A DNA stretch of 64,000 bases from Astragalus membranaceus (lineage: Eukaryota > Streptophyta > Magnoliopsida > Fabales > Fabaceae), in NCBI GenBank assembly GCA_039519185.1, contig CM076846.1:113792566-113856565 (forward strand), written 5' to 3'. The first letter of the stretch is position 1, and each line of letters starts with the position of its first letter. Positions 31,941 to 43,659 of this stretch are shown piece by piece. Below the pieces are notes generated by a model. That model was given only the letters and a program-made list of their open reading frames with translations. It did not search any database and was not told the origin of the DNA. Both the position numbers and the translations under genes were made by a program.

Positions 31941-33143
31941 GGGAACCATTTGATACACTGTAGTTTGTTGTATTAGTGTCATTATTATTTATTATAAAAA
32001 CAAGATTTCTTTTTTATCTATATCATGAATTGAATCTAGAACTCGTGTGGCAATTATGATTGGCAGTAAAAAAGACAAATATAATCTTATTGAGATTTCA
32101 TATTAAGGAGACCCATTTCCTTGACCCAAAAAAAGGACAGCCATTACCCTGCACATGCAATGGTATGCTATTTCAGCATATAGATAGTGATTGACCACTC
32201 AGAAAAAAATGCAACTTACAACTCATACTTTAGTGTTTTTGTGTGTTTGCTATGCTTCCTTTTCATGCCTAGTTGTTTTTGCATCCCTTTAGTAGTTCAG
32301 AATACAGAGTGAAACAGTGATGTGATGAAGGGGTAAAAGTAGCATCAATCTCTTCTCCTAGGCAACATAAAATGTGAATTATGGGGATCTGAGTTTGTAG
32401 CTGATGGCTGGCTGAGGCTATGTGCTTTTTCGAGAAGGGTGGGTAGCTTACACAGTTCACATGGTTAATCCAGCAGAGTCTGACAATTTGGACCACGGTC
32501 CTAGCTCTATATTCTGTCCTTTCGTGTGTCCTCATCGTCATATAAGGCTAAATTCTGGTGTTTATAATATCTCTATTTTTATATTACAATACATGCACAC
32601 CGAGGCAAGTCCTGTTAACTTACACAGGAACACCATAATTTACTAGTATAAAAAATGCTTTTTATACATCCGATGAAGAAAGGGAGAAGTAAAAATTTTT
32701 GAAGGCAGTGAAAAAAATTTGTGTAAAATTTTTAATGTACTGTCACTTATACTAAGATCTTTGTGATGTCACGGGTTTGAAAGATTTTCATTGTTGTAAT
32801 GAAGGTATAATTTAAAAACAGTTTAGTGTAGTAGTTTTGGTAGATAACAATGACGAAGTTCTAGTTAATTTGAGGAAAATCAAATTAAGTCGACCTAACG
32901 TTTCAAACCTACTTTAATTTGGATTAAAGTTGAAAAATGATGTATCTGATGGTTCTTAAGGCTCATCACAACCAGCAAAGTCGACATTATTAGGTTTGAC
33001 ATTTTTTGTGGTTACTGGGATCACCACTTTGTGTGAATGAGTTTACAAGTGGTGCTTGTGGTTAAAAAAATGACGCATTTGATATTAGGGCTTGTTTGGA
33101 GGAATTTATTTGAACATATGTAATGTTATAATCACTTGAGCAC
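31941..33143. other. Intergenic, no gene seen
   Basis: AT-rich sequence downstream of the PIGW stop. The short open frames here show no family resemblance. Confidence 0.5.
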
Positions 33144-33159
33144 ATATAAGAAAGTTTAC

Positions 33160-33350
33160 GACCTAGAGCGTGTGGTTCAGCGGTTGGGGCTAAACCTCTC
33201 TTAACCAAGGATTGGGGGTTCGATCCCCGCTTTGGGTACGGAGCAGTGTTAAAACTCTGGGCCAGCTGTCCTGTCCCTCGAGGCACCTACAATGAGCAAT
33301 GGATTAGTCACTACTGTCCGTGCGGTGGATACCCGGGTTTACTCAAAAAA
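33160..33350 (+). mobile_element. tRNA-derived SINE with 16-bp target duplications
   Basis: The direct repeats ATATAAGAAAGTTTAC flank it perfectly (33144-33159 and 33351-33366). Inside are a Pol III A box (TGGTTCAGCGGTTGG, near 33172) and B box (GGGTTCGATCCCC, near 33216), and an A-rich end (CTCAAAAAA). Length is 191 bp. The long perfect duplications argue for a recent LINE-driven insertion. The family name is not assigned. Confidence 0.88.
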
Positions 33351-33366
33351 ATATAAGAAAGTTTAC

Positions 33367-34374
33367 AAAAAATATCATGACCCATGTATAAGTTACATTA
33401 AGCTCTTCAAAATAACTTATATAACTTATATAAAAATAATCAAACCGCGTTTTCTCTTTGATTATATAGCTTATTTTTATAAATAAGTGTTGAAATAATA
33501 AGCACTTAGCGCTTGACTAAATTATTTTCCAAACAATGCCCAACTCAAGTTGAGTATTATTGACAAAAGAAAATACTAAGAAAGATTTTTTGATCAGTAT
33601 ACTAACAAAGGTTTAGTTACTTATTTGTTTACCTTTGACATTTTTTATCTTTTAACTTTTTTTCCAAAAAAGAAAACTCAATTTAATGACCTAATGAGTT
33701 GGTCAATTACATTGCTAAAAACACTATTAAACCCAAATGGTTGAAAGCTGAAATAATTTTCTAACCCATTTGGATTTATTTTCCCTCAAAAAATCCAAAC
33801 AAAACCAAACCTTAACTACTAATAAGCTACGTGGATCAATCTTCACCATAGGATATTCAGCAACAACAATTTCTTTTGTTCATATGCTATATGGCTTTGA
33901 CATGTAGAATGATATATCAGTGTATCATCACATATACATGCAATAGTTTTTATCTAAATTATTTATATATAGAATCTCATTCATTTCTGCAAACCCCAAC
34001 ACAGATTTGAATGTGAAGAGTAGCTATTAACACAGCTCCTTATATTGTTTTTATGCATATTTCTATATAGATTTGGGTCCCCACTTTCCTTCTCTCTCTC
34101 ATTTTCATTGCAGTCTTTGACAGCATCTACAAAATTAGGAAGGATTACCAAAGCAAAACTTTTCATTTTACTACTTACAACTTTCTGATTCCTGAAAAGC
34201 TCTTCACCTTTTCTGATCCTTCTCACGTGTTCTATAATCTATTCTATCTATCAATTTTTATTACTCTTTTTTCTTAACCTAATATTTAACTTTCAATGTC
34301 ATGTTCTATTTAAAAGCATCTGAAGAAGACTTTTTGTGTAATGTTTTAGAGTTAGATAGCAAAAAGTGTAGTTA
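33367..34374. other. Upstream region of the bHLH gene
   Basis: No gene seen. A TATATATAG stretch near 33963-33972 and TATTTAAAAG near 34307 are possible core promoter elements for the bHLH gene. A CT-rich patch (TCTCTCTC near 34090) is the kind often seen in plant 5' leaders. None is proven. Confidence 0.35.
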
Positions 34375-36326
34375 ATGATGGCTTTGGAAACACTTTGTAA
34401 TTCATCAAATGATTTTTCAAATTTCATTATCTATGATACTATTTCTGCTACCCCATTTGATAACACTTCAGAAGCTAGTTTCTTAGATAATAATGTAGTG
34501 AACTATCAAGAACATGAAGCTGCAAAATTTGATAATTGTGAAGTGATTATGAAGAACAGAAAAAGAGAATCATGTGAGTTGAAGAATCAAGTGGTGCAAG
34601 GGAGAAAGAAGAGGAGAAGAAAGCCAAGAGTTTGTAAGAACAAAGAAGAAGCTGAGACACAGAGAATCACTCACATTACTGTTGAAAGAAACCGTAGAAA
34701 GCAAATGAATGAACATCTTGCTGTTCTTCGTTCACTTATGCCTGAATCTTATGTTCAAAGGGTTTGTCACTTTTTTCATTCTCTATCTCTTTATCTCATA
34801 AAGATTGTATTTTTTTTTAGTTGGAATTTTTCACATATTATAAAAAAGTTATTTTTTTTCCTTAAATAGGATAATGATGGAGTAATACAACACAATAGTA
34901 TTCAAAATTTTATGATTATTATTGAGGTGGAATCCAAAATAATATCCTGTTTGAAAGTTACCAAAAGGATAATGTTCTTAATATTTTAAATCGCGGTCAC
35001 AATCGCGATCCTTAATATTGTAGAGAATCGTAGTTAAACATGTATGTTGTAATCCGGACAATAAAAACTTTGATGTTAAGACCTAAATCTAAGTCCACTT
35101 CTTGTGATGCAAAATAATTGATATTATTAACATTGAAAACAAACATGTTTTTTTAAGGTAAAAAAAACACAAACATGTTTTACATAGGCAATTTGAGAAG
35201 TTTCATATATAAATGTTTTTTATTTTATTTTTTTATTTTTTCTCAATGGATGATTATTTGTTTAATATACGAATTAATAATTCTCTGTTTTAAATAGGGT
35301 GACCAAGCTTCAATAGTGGGGGGAGCTATAGAGTTTGTGAAGGAGCTAGAGCATCTTTTACAGTCACTTGAAGCTAGAAAGCTGCAAATTTTACAACAAC
35401 AAGTAACACAAAACAATGATGATAATGCCATAATTTCCAAACTCATGCAACCACCTTTTGCACAATTTTTTGTGTATCCACAGTACACATGGTCCCAGAA
35501 TCCTAACAAGTACACATCAAAGACCAAAGCTGCTGCTATAGCTGATATCGAGGTTACTTTAATTGAGACTCATGCAAATCTTCGAATTCTTACTCAGAGA
35601 AGATCTGGACAACTTACAAAAATGGTTGCTGGTTTTCAATCACTTTTCCTCACTATCCTTCATCTTAATGTTACTACTATTGACTCTTTGGTGCTTTACT
35701 CTATCAGTGCTAAGGTATGTAACAAAATGAGTCTTTTCCTTGTACAAAAAAATTATGCCCTTGTCAAAGTTTTGATGGTCATATGCATTCACGCCACGAT
35801 CTTTGATATTATGGAGAATCACAGTAAGTTTGGTTGATCAGACCATAATTACAGTAGATGTGGCAACGTCAAAAACTAAGATGATGCCACCTAAATTATC
35901 GTTGTCGACTTTTTTTCCTTCAAAAAACCTAACTCTTGTATTAAAAAGTTTTTAAATTGCAATTAACGGTCGTAGTGCGACATTTTAGATTGTAAAAAGT
36001 TGCGGTCAAATGTGACCGGTGCACAATCGTAACATCATCAAAAACCAAGATGTTGCGATCTAGATTGTGGTGGTGGACTTTTTTTTATAATTACGTTAAT
36101 GATTTTTTGATAATATATAAAACCATGACCCTTTTATTAATTATGTAAATAGATTCTTTGCTAATATATGAAACCTTGACCATTGGATTGTGTTTTTATT
36201 ATTATTAATTTTTTTTTGGTTATGAAGGTTGAAGAAGGATTCCAACTAGGTTCAGTAGAAGGGATTGCAACGGCAGTACACCATTTACTTGGAAGAATTG
36301 AGGAAGAAGCTTCCATATGCTGTTGA
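34375..36326 (+). CDS. bHLH transcription factor, plant group Ia (bHLH94/96-like)
   Basis: Three exons, 34375-34761, 35298-35714 and 36228-36326, give 903 bases and a 300-residue protein. Splice sites are GT-AG (donors GTTTGT, GTATGT; acceptors AAATAG, TGAAG) and all junctions are in phase. The N-terminal third is variable. A basic stretch (GRKKRRRKPRVCKNKEE) leads into the bHLH: HITVERNRRKQMNEHLAVLR, SLMPESYVQR, then across the first intron GDQASIVGGAIEFVKELEHL. The His-Glu-Arg DNA contacts (H..ER.RR pattern) are kept, predicting E-box binding. The C-terminal half has the ACT-like region of this group (IEVTLIETHANLRILTQRR, LTILHLNVTTIDSLVLYSIS, VEEGFQLGS). Group Ia includes the stomatal regulators SPCH, MUTE and FAMA, but the N terminus and tail look closer to bHLH94/96. 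Start choice: two adjacent ATGs (34375, 34378); the second, MALETL, matches the family start better. Confidence 0.9.
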
Positions 36327-36594
36327 TAAGGTTCATCTAAGGGGCACACATGATTTTAATGAAATGACCAAATCAACCCTCAACCCACATCTAGAGAGAG
36401 AAGAATGAAATAGAATATTTGATGATCATGGCTTGAGTTTTTGTTTTTATTTGTTTGGTGTCCAGTTAATTTTAACTATGATGGTGTTTTAGCCCCTTCA
36501 AGTACAACTTGTTTGGAAATGGTTTCCACAAAATATACAACCAAATGGAAAAGTGCTGACAGTTTATTTAAGGTTGTTTTGCAACTATGTGTGT

Positions 36595-36801
36595 TTTTTG
36601 GTTACCATGTCATTGGGGCGTAGTTTCCACCGGCTTTGTCGGTGACTAATTTACGCCGGGGAACTTGATTGGTCACGAGTTTCCGGCTTTGTTGGTGACT
36701 AATCTCCCCTCCAAACAGAGTTTTTGCCACATCCAAGATTCGAACTCGAGACCTTGGGGTGGGATCCAAGTTCAGTTACCACATTGACCAACCCTTATTG
36801 G
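36595..36801 (-). mobile_element. tRNA-derived SINE, minus strand, 16-bp target duplications
   Basis: Flanked by TTGCAACTATGTGTGT at 36579-36594 and 36802-36817. On the minus strand there is a B-box-like GAGTTCGAATCTTGG (around 36736-36750), a possible A box GGTTGGTCAATGTGG (around 36783-36797), and an A-tail (plus-strand TTTTT at 36595). It lies about 270 bp beyond the bHLH stop codon, probably at or past its 3' untranslated region. It appears to be a different family from the SINE at 33160. Confidence 0.82.
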
Positions 36802-36817
36802 TTGCAACTATGTGTGT

Positions 36818-37714
36818 GCTTGATTTTGCGGTGATTTTGGATAGTTTAAAAAAAGTGATTTTATCAATTCATATAGTTTAGATCAAAGCTGCTTTTGAGC
36901 GTAAACTTACAAATATAATCATGACAAATTTTAAAAAATAACAAAAATAAATATAGTAAAGGGCAATGAATATGCAAATATATAATGCTTAAATCACTTT
37001 TACGTCACTTTAGAAGCTACAACTTCCAACTTCTAGTAGAATCAATTCTAGAGAAATAAAATTGATTTTAAGTGAAAGAACCAAATATCAATTTTGCACT
37101 GCTAAATCACTTTTAGCCTTTCAAACTTATTTAGGGGTGATAATCATCTAGGCCATGATTTTTCCATTACATTATTTTTGAAATATCTCATATTTTATTG
37201 ATTGAAAAATTATTAATATCTATTTGAAATGTTGAACTCAGTTTTTTTTTTATAAGCAATGTTAGTGGGGGTGGAGAATGTTAGTTTCCTGGATTTGAAT
37301 AAGCAATGTATTTTTTTTTGATAAGCAATGTATTTCTTTTGATAAGCAATGTATTTTTTTTTCTTACACTCTTTTGGTGCACTCATTTGATATCTCTTAG
37401 CTTGCCAACTGAGCTACCTACTTTGATGCACTCTATTACTGGCAAATAGAATATAGAAGCCAAACTTAATAATCATTTTGAAACAGTTAATTGATGAATC
37501 GATACAACTAAGGAGGATTTGTCTTATAGTTATATTAAAGAAAACAAAATTTTCCCATGTTGGTTGTTTGGCTACATTTAAAAGGTTTTGTTTTCTTTTG
37601 GTTATGGACAGAGATAGTGAAACTTGTACAATGCGGTATGATTTCCCCAGCAAGATAATATAAGCAAACTTTGTCCTTGCTTAATGAATGTGAGCCACGT
37701 GTATAAGACAAAAT
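36818..37714. other. Intergenic with a small tandem repeat
   Basis: No gene seen. Around 37300-37365 the unit GATAAGCAATGTATTT is repeated two to three times. Confidence 0.6.
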
Positions 37715-37799
37715 GGGGTGGTGGCGCAGTTGGCTAGCGCGTAGGTCTCATAGCTTCTGAGTTATCCTGAGGTCGAGAGTTCGAGCCTCTCTCACCCCA
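37715..37799 (+). tRNA. trnM-CAT: Elongator tRNA-Met (CAT), intron-containing
   Basis: GGGGTGG at the 5' end pairs with TCACCCC (37792-37798), with A as discriminator base. The D arm GGCGCAGTTGGCTAGCGCG and T arm GAGAGTTCGAGCCTCTC are standard. The anticodon CAT is 37749-37751, followed by A37 and an 11-base intron (37753-37763, GCTTCTGAGTT). Elongator tRNA-Met and tRNA-Tyr are the nuclear plant tRNAs known to carry introns. A CAA motif just upstream (37708-37711) and a T run downstream (around 37806) fit plant Pol III start and stop signals. It looks intact and functional. Confidence 0.96.
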
Positions 37800-38105
37800 A
37801 AAATCTATTTTATAATTTATCAATAAAAAAAAAGAATGGTTCTTTTTTATAATTTATCACCAAAAGGGCACGGGAGCTTGCTTGCTTTAAAGACAACATT
37901 TTGGATTTAAGTGGTGTTGCAATCGGTGGTTGGCTTGAGTGTTACAAACACTAGGTACATTGATTTGATAGAGCTTTTGTGAGAACAAAAACAGGTTAAG
38001 TAACTGAAGCAACTCAGTTGTTGGAATATTAAAAATGACTCATATTTGAGGGGGTGCCATAAACAAGAATTGATAGTGCCGAAAGCCACTTCTCTTTATT
38101 GGAAA
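37800..38105. other. Short intergenic spacer
   Basis: AT-rich, no gene. The 15-mer ATGACTCATATTTGA at 38035-38049 recurs at 42924-42938 beyond the Helitron nest. Confidence 0.5.
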
Positions 38106-38284
38106 CTAGTATTTTACCCGTGCGTTATGGTCGGTGTATTGCCATGAAGTCATAATAGTAATTTGGAAGATAATCATAAGTTGTGAACAATGTCCAAAAT
38201 GTATGATTTGAAATTCAAAGTGGAAAGAGATTGACAATCAGAATTACATTGATCCATAATAATGTATTTGGACATTAGAGGTAA

Positions 38285-38880
38285 AATATGCATTCCCGTT
38301 GACACTCTCGTTTGTATACTCGTTGACCCTCCCGTTGGCGCTCTTGTTACCTCTCCAGTTGCCACTCCCGTTACAGCTCCCATTGCCAGTCTCTCGTTAC
38401 CTCTCTTAGTGATTAAATTGATTGATTTTAATAGTTTTAATAGAGAGATTATAGTAAATAATAAATTTTAGATGGAGTAAAAATGAAGAAAAAAAAATAA
38501 GATTTTTTAAAATATGCATCCACGTTGGCGCTCTGTTGGCGCTATCCTTGCCTCTCTTGTTCCCACTCATGTTCTCGTTGTCGCTCTCGTTGTCGATTCC
38601 ATTGCCAGTCTCGCATTGCCGCTCTCGTTGTGTTGCAAATTTTGTCATTTAGGGGTGAATTTACTAAAATAGTTGTGTTGCAAAAGGTTAAAACAAAATC
38701 GGTATCTACTTATAATATTAATAATGGAGTAAAAGGTAAAATATGCAGCCCCGTCGCTCTCGTTCCCTCTCTTGTTGGCACTCTCGTTGGCGCTCTCGTT
38801 CTCTCTCTTGTTGGCACTCCCGTTGCCGCTCTCATTGCCGATCTCGTTGTCAGTCTCCCGTTGCCGCTCCCGTTGCCACA
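38285..38880. repeat. Clusters of 12-bp-based GTTGCCACTCCC/GTTGGCGCTCTC repeats
   Basis: Three patches (about 38297-38405, 38521-38636, 38746-38880) of a 6/12-bp motif based on CGTTGSC and CTCTC. Each is separated by AT-rich sequence that is itself repeated, so the clusters probably multiplied with a larger unit. Confidence 0.75.
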
Positions 38881-39285
38881 TGTTTTCTCCTTTTTTCTAT
38901 ATAATTTAATATTACAATTGTTAGTGGTTAAATTGATTGATTTTATTTATTAAATGAAAAATTGATTGATTTTAGTAGTTTTAATAGAGAGATTATAGTA
39001 AATAGTAAATTTTAAATTATTTAATTATTGTTAGTAGTAGTTAAAGTGATTAATTTTAGTAGTTTGAGTAAATTATAGAAATAGTTAAAAAAATTATGGT
39101 TTTAGTAAAAAAAACTGACAAAAAAGTGATTTTTTATGGAAAGAAAAACTGAAAAAAAATTTGGAAAAAAAGCTGAAAAAAAGTTGGTTTTAAAATTTGC
39201 TGTTTTTTGTCCTTTTGGTGCGCCAGTTGCAGCTTCTGATTGCAGTTTTCAATCAGTTTTTTGTCTCTCACTTTTTTGTCCCTCT

Positions 39286-39432
39286 ATAGTTGCCACTCCC
39301 GTGGCCTTTCCCGTTGGCGCTCTCGTTGCCACTCCCATTGGCATTCTCGTTGCCACTCCCATTGGCATTCTCGTTGCCACTCCCATTGGCGCTCTCGTTG
39401 CCACTCCCGTTGGCATTCCCGTTGGCATTTTA
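39286..39432. repeat. 24-bp minisatellite (GTTGCCACTCCCATTGGCATTCTC type)
   Basis: About six units alternating GTTGCCACTCCC with GTTGGCATTCTC or GTTGGCGCTCTC. All three plus-strand frames stay open across it, which is a composition effect and not coding evidence. Confidence 0.8.
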
Positions 39433-39944
39433 CTCTTTTTTAGTAATTATAAAATACTTATTTGGTAATTTTTTGTAGTGGTTAAATTGATTGATTTTAA
39501 CAAAAGTAGTTAAATTGATTAGTTTTAGTAGTTATTTTGTAATTTTTGGTAGGGGTTAAAGTTTTTTTACAATTCTTTTTTTGACAATGGATAGTGGCTA
39601 ATTGATTTATGGTGACTAATTATTTTATTAACTAGTACTATACCCGTGCATCTACACGGGCCGATCACGTTACGTCATACGATTACCTCAAATAAAAACG
39701 TTAGTTTGAAATCTCATTAATCTAAAATCAATTGTAAAATATAGAGGATGACTTGCATACGGACAGGTGCTGTCGTGTTCTTTTTAGGAATGAATTTAGA
39801 CAGTATTTAAATAGTCTGAACATTACCCCGTGAAAATAAAAAAAAATTTAAAGTAAATAAAAAAGGAGTTTCAAATAAAAAATTGATAAATATTAAAACT
39901 AAAAATGTAAAAGTATCTATCATTTAAAAACAACATGTGCATTT

Positions 39945-40250
39945 ATCCCGTGTATTTTTATATATCAGTGCAGTGTTTTTTTATATATCAGTGTTGTTAT
40001 CCCATGTTTTTTTATATATCAGTGCAACTATGAACTATCCCGTGTTTTTATATATATCATTGCAATTATCCCCGTATTTTTTTATATATCAGTGCAGTTG
40101 TCCAGTGTTTTTTTATGTATCAGTGCAGTTATCTCATAGTTTCAATGACTATTTAAACAATAATATTTAATGACTATTTAAACAATAATATTGAATGACT
40201 ATTTAAACAAATATTTATCCCGTGTTTTTTTTATATATCAGTAACAATTA
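39945..40250. repeat. About 30-bp minisatellite (CCCGTGTTTTTTTATATATC type)
   Basis: Seven or so diverged units with ATCAGTGCAGTTAT joining them. Scattered copies continue to about 41150 inside the Helitron. Confidence 0.8.
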
Positions 40251-41345
40251 TTTGTCCTTTTTTAGGTATTAGTGACAAATGTTTGTCGCGTGTGTTTTAA
40301 ATATTAATCAGTTTAAATAGTCATTAAGCCTTCGTGTTTTTTAGATAGTAGTTTTCAAAAACTATAATTATCAATGGCAAATATTAATCCCGTGTTTTTT
40401 TATATATCACTGCAGTTATCCCCGTGTTTTTTAAATATCCGTGCAGTTATCTGGTAGTTTCAATTGATTATTTTAGTTGATAGTAGATTATGGTAGATAG
40501 TAAATTTGTTAGATAGTAGATTATCAATAAGAAATAATTGTTTTAAATATTAATTAGTAATTTAAATAGTCATTAAGTCTGCTTATTTTTTAGATAGTAG
40601 GTTTGTGGTAGTAGGTTTCAAAAAATTTAATTATCAATGACATATATTAATCTCTTGTTTTTTATATATCAGTGCAGTTATCTCGTAGTTTCAATTAATT
40701 ATTTTAGTTGATTAATAGATTATAGTAGATAGTAAAAGAGAGATAGTAGATTATCAATAAGAAATATTTATTTTAAATATTAATCGGTAGTTTAAATAGT
40801 CATTAAATACTATTGTTTTTTAGATAGTAGATTTATACTAGTCTTCAAAAAATTTAATTATCAATGACAAATATTAATCCAGTGTCTTTTTATATATTTG
40901 TGTAGTTATCTCGTGTGTTTTTATATATCATTGCAGTTATCTCATAGTTTCAATTGATTATTTGAGTTGATTAGTAGATTATTGCAGTTATCCCGTATTT
41001 TTATATTAGATTATTTGAGCTGATTAGTAGATTATAGTAAATTATTGCAGTTTTCACGTGTTTTTTTAAATAGTAGTTTTATAGTAGTTTTCCAAAATTA
41101 TAATTATCACTGCAGTTATCCCGTGTTTTTTATTTATCAGTGCAGTTATCTCGTAGTTTCAATTGATTATTTTAGTTGATTAGTAGATTATAGTAGATAA
41201 TAAAAGCTAGATATTAGATTATCAATAAGAGATATTTGTTTTAAATATTAATTACTAATTTAAATAGTCATTAAGTTTTCTTGTTTTTTAGATTGTAGGT
41301 TTATAGTAGTGGTCTTCAAATTTTTTAATTAAAGTAGTGTTTGTA

Positions 41346-42503
41346 TAAATTTAGAAATTTAGTTAAAAGAATTAAAGTGAAGTGATAAGAGAAAGAAAAT
41401 AATTATTTATGGGAAAAGTAAAGTAAAAAGAAAAAAAAAAGGAAGAAATGGAGTGTAAAAGAAAAGTGAAAAGGAAGAAAGAGAGTGTAAGAAGAAAGAG
41501 AAAAAAGGAAGAAAGAGAGTGTAAGAGAAAAGTGAAAAGTAAGAAAGAGAGTGTAAGAATAAAGAGAAAAAAAAGAAGAAATAGAGTGTAATGACATTTT
41601 TACCCTAAAAAATTTGAGGTGTCTTTTAGATAGAATGGGGGTATTGGTAAAATCATATGTGGTGAATTTGTATAAATCTATAGTAGATAGTAGATAATAA
41701 AAGTTAGATATTAGAATATCAATAAGAGATATTTGTTTTAAATATTAATTACTAATTTAAATAGTCATTAAGTCTTTTTGTTTTTTAGATTGTAGGTTTA
41801 TAGTAGTAGTCTTCAAAATTTTTAATTAAAGTAGTGTTTGTATAAATTTAGAAATTTAGTTAAAAGAATTAAAGTGAACTCATAAGAGAAAGAGAATAAT
41901 TATTTATGGGAAAAGTAAAGTAAAAAGAAATAAAAGGAAAAAAGAGAGTGTAAAAAAAATGAAAAGGAGGAAAGAGAGTGTAAGAAGAAAGAGAAAAAAG
42001 GAAGAAAGAGAGTGTAAGAGAAAAGTGAAAAGTAAGAAAGAGAATGTAAGAATAAAGAGGAAAAAAAGAAGAAATAGAGTGTAATGACATTTTTACCCTA
42101 AAAAATTTGACGCGTCTTTTAGATAGAATGGGGGTATTGGTAAAATCATATGTGGTGAATTTGTATAAATCTATTTAAAAATTTAGTTAAAAGAATTAAA
42201 GTGAACTGATAAGAGAAAGAGAATAATTATTTATGGGAAAAGTAAAGTAAAAAGAAATAAAAGGAAGAAAGAGAGGGTAAAAAAAATGAAAAGGAGGAAA
42301 GAGTGTAAGAAGAAAGAGAAAAAAGGAAGAAAGAGAGTGTAAGAGAAAAGTGAAAAGTAAGAAAGAGAGTGTAAGAATAAAGAGAAAAAAAAAGAAGAAA
42401 TAGAGTGTAATGACATTTTTACCCTAAAAAATTTGAGGCGTCTTTTAGATAGAATGGGGGTATTGGTAAAATCATATGTGGTGAATTTGTATAAATCTAT
42501 AGG
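41346..42503. repeat. Three long tandem copies inside the Helitron
   Basis: A block running from TTTAGTTAAAAGAATTAAAG through an A/G-rich stretch (repeats of AGAAAGAGAGTGTAAGA) to TAGAATGGGGGTATTGG and TGTATAAATCTAT occurs three times. The TTTTTACCCTAAAAAA mark falls near 41598, 42091 and 42417. Spacing is 493 then 326 bp because the first copy is followed by an extra 170-bp segment. The minus-strand open frames here are the translation of the A/G-rich stretch. Confidence 0.8.
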
Positions 42504-42675
42504 AGATTTTAGTAGTTTGAGTAGATTATAAAAATAGTGAAAATTGATTTATAGTGACTAATTGCTTTTATAAAAATATTGACAACCGTTTTTTAAAAAA
42601 AATTAAAAAAAGTAGTGTATAATTTTTTTTTAAAAAAAATCAGATTTTTTGAAAAAATTTGAATCTAAAAAAAAT

Positions 42676-42790
42676 GTATTGGTACTGTAGCGCATCAGAA
42701 ACGTCACTGTAGCGTACTGTAGAGTGACATAAGCAGTATTGTAGCGCGTCAGAAACGTCACTGTAGCGCACTGTAGTGATACTGTAGCAT
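42676..42790. repeat. CACTGTAGCG-type subterminal repeats
   Basis: Several copies of CACTGTAGCG and ACTGTAG within about 115 bp, close to the 5' end of the Helitron. Confidence 0.75.
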
Positions 42791-42900
42791 TTTGTCTTTA
42801 TGTGGTGAATTGTCTATTTTGCCCCTAAATTGTGACAAATGTCAAAATTTGGTGATGTCTAAAAATGTAAATGTGCTAGCACATGTTTTGATTATATAGA

Positions 42901-43659
42901 AAGTAGACGATGGATAATAATCTATGACTCATATTTGACTACAAAGTTAGATTGTGCATTTTAAACGATTAAAAGCCCAAATCCATAATCACTAATTTAA
43001 ATACCTCAAAAAGTTGTAGTGGGTTCAGTTTTATACGTAGTTTGCTTAAACAGTTGGGTTTGCTTAAACAATTCATATTAAAAGGAGTACTAGGGATACC
43101 ACAACCCTTACCTATACAAAAGCGTAATTTGAATCTCTCTCTCTCTCTCTCTCTCTCATGTGATCAAGAGTTCTATGAGCATGTGGAAGGAAACTACAAA
43201 GAATCTTCAGCTTTGTTTGATTTTGAAAATCACACAATTTTAATTGCTTTATTAAAGAAACAAATAAATGCTTTAATGCCTATAGAATTGTTTCTTTTTA
43301 ATTAAGATTTTACATTAATGTAGATTTGGTTTATACCAAATTAGAATATTAGGTCAATTGGGACTAGGTCCTTATATATTGTAATGCATTTTATGAAATA
43401 GAAGAGTTGAATGTTGAGTAAAAATTTAGAGATGTGTCTCTATGGTACTTTCTGAGCCGTTATCCGAGCTTATCGCCTTGTCGTGGCACTCATTTAGACT
43501 TATCAACTGGAACCACCATAGCCAATTGTGGCGTCTCCACGACTTATCGATCGATCTTCCATCTCCGCTCGTGGTGTCTCCATCACTTTTACCTTCATGG
43601 CTTTCGAGTTAGTCAACGACGACTCTGAGGATCGTATCACGTGGTTATCACAGCTTAGG
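42901..43659. other. Spacer; CT repeat at 43134-43157; no gene recognised
   Basis: It contains a short (CT)n run. Around 43434-43655 a less AT-rich piece can be read as MAFELVNDDSEDRITWLSQL on the plus strand, immediately before the LINE poly-T. I do not recognise it, and it may be an exon fragment of an unknown gene cut by the LINE. Confidence 0.35.

Larger units (their letters stand above)
38106..39631 (-). mobile_element. Helitron-like remnant with minisatellites
   Basis: On the minus strand the left edge reads CACGGGTAAAATACTAG then T, a CTAG-T end like that of the Helitron at 39632, although the hairpin is degraded. The interior shares AT-rich blocks (TTGATTGATTTTAGTAG, GATTATAGTAAATAG) with the neighbouring Helitron. 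It may be a separate older copy or the outer part of one nested element; the 5' end is not found. Interspersed GTTGCCACTCCC repeats are listed separately. Confidence 0.4.
39632..42900 (-). mobile_element. Non-autonomous Helitron (3.27 kb)
   Basis: On the minus strand it begins TCTATATAATCAAAACATG (42900 leftward), a 5' start typical of plant Helitrons. It ends with the hairpin CCCGTG-(6)-CACGGG (plus 39643-39660), seven bases, then CTAG (39635-39632), followed by T. The 5' flanking base on that strand is T, not the expected A. There is no terminal inverted repeat or target duplication, as expected. No RepHel protein is encoded, so movement would depend on an autonomous partner. The interior is AT-rich and full of tandem repeats. 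Confidence 0.65.

Noticed and set aside
41403..42416. Three similar Ser/Leu/Phe-rich minus-strand frames of 61-73 codons
   Set aside because: Composition effect of A/G-rich tandem repeats in the Helitron.
38035..42938. 15-bp direct repeat ATGACTCATATTTGA on both sides of the Helitron nest
   Set aside because: It is tens of bases away from either Helitron edge and Helitrons make no target duplication; chance in AT-rich DNA is plausible.
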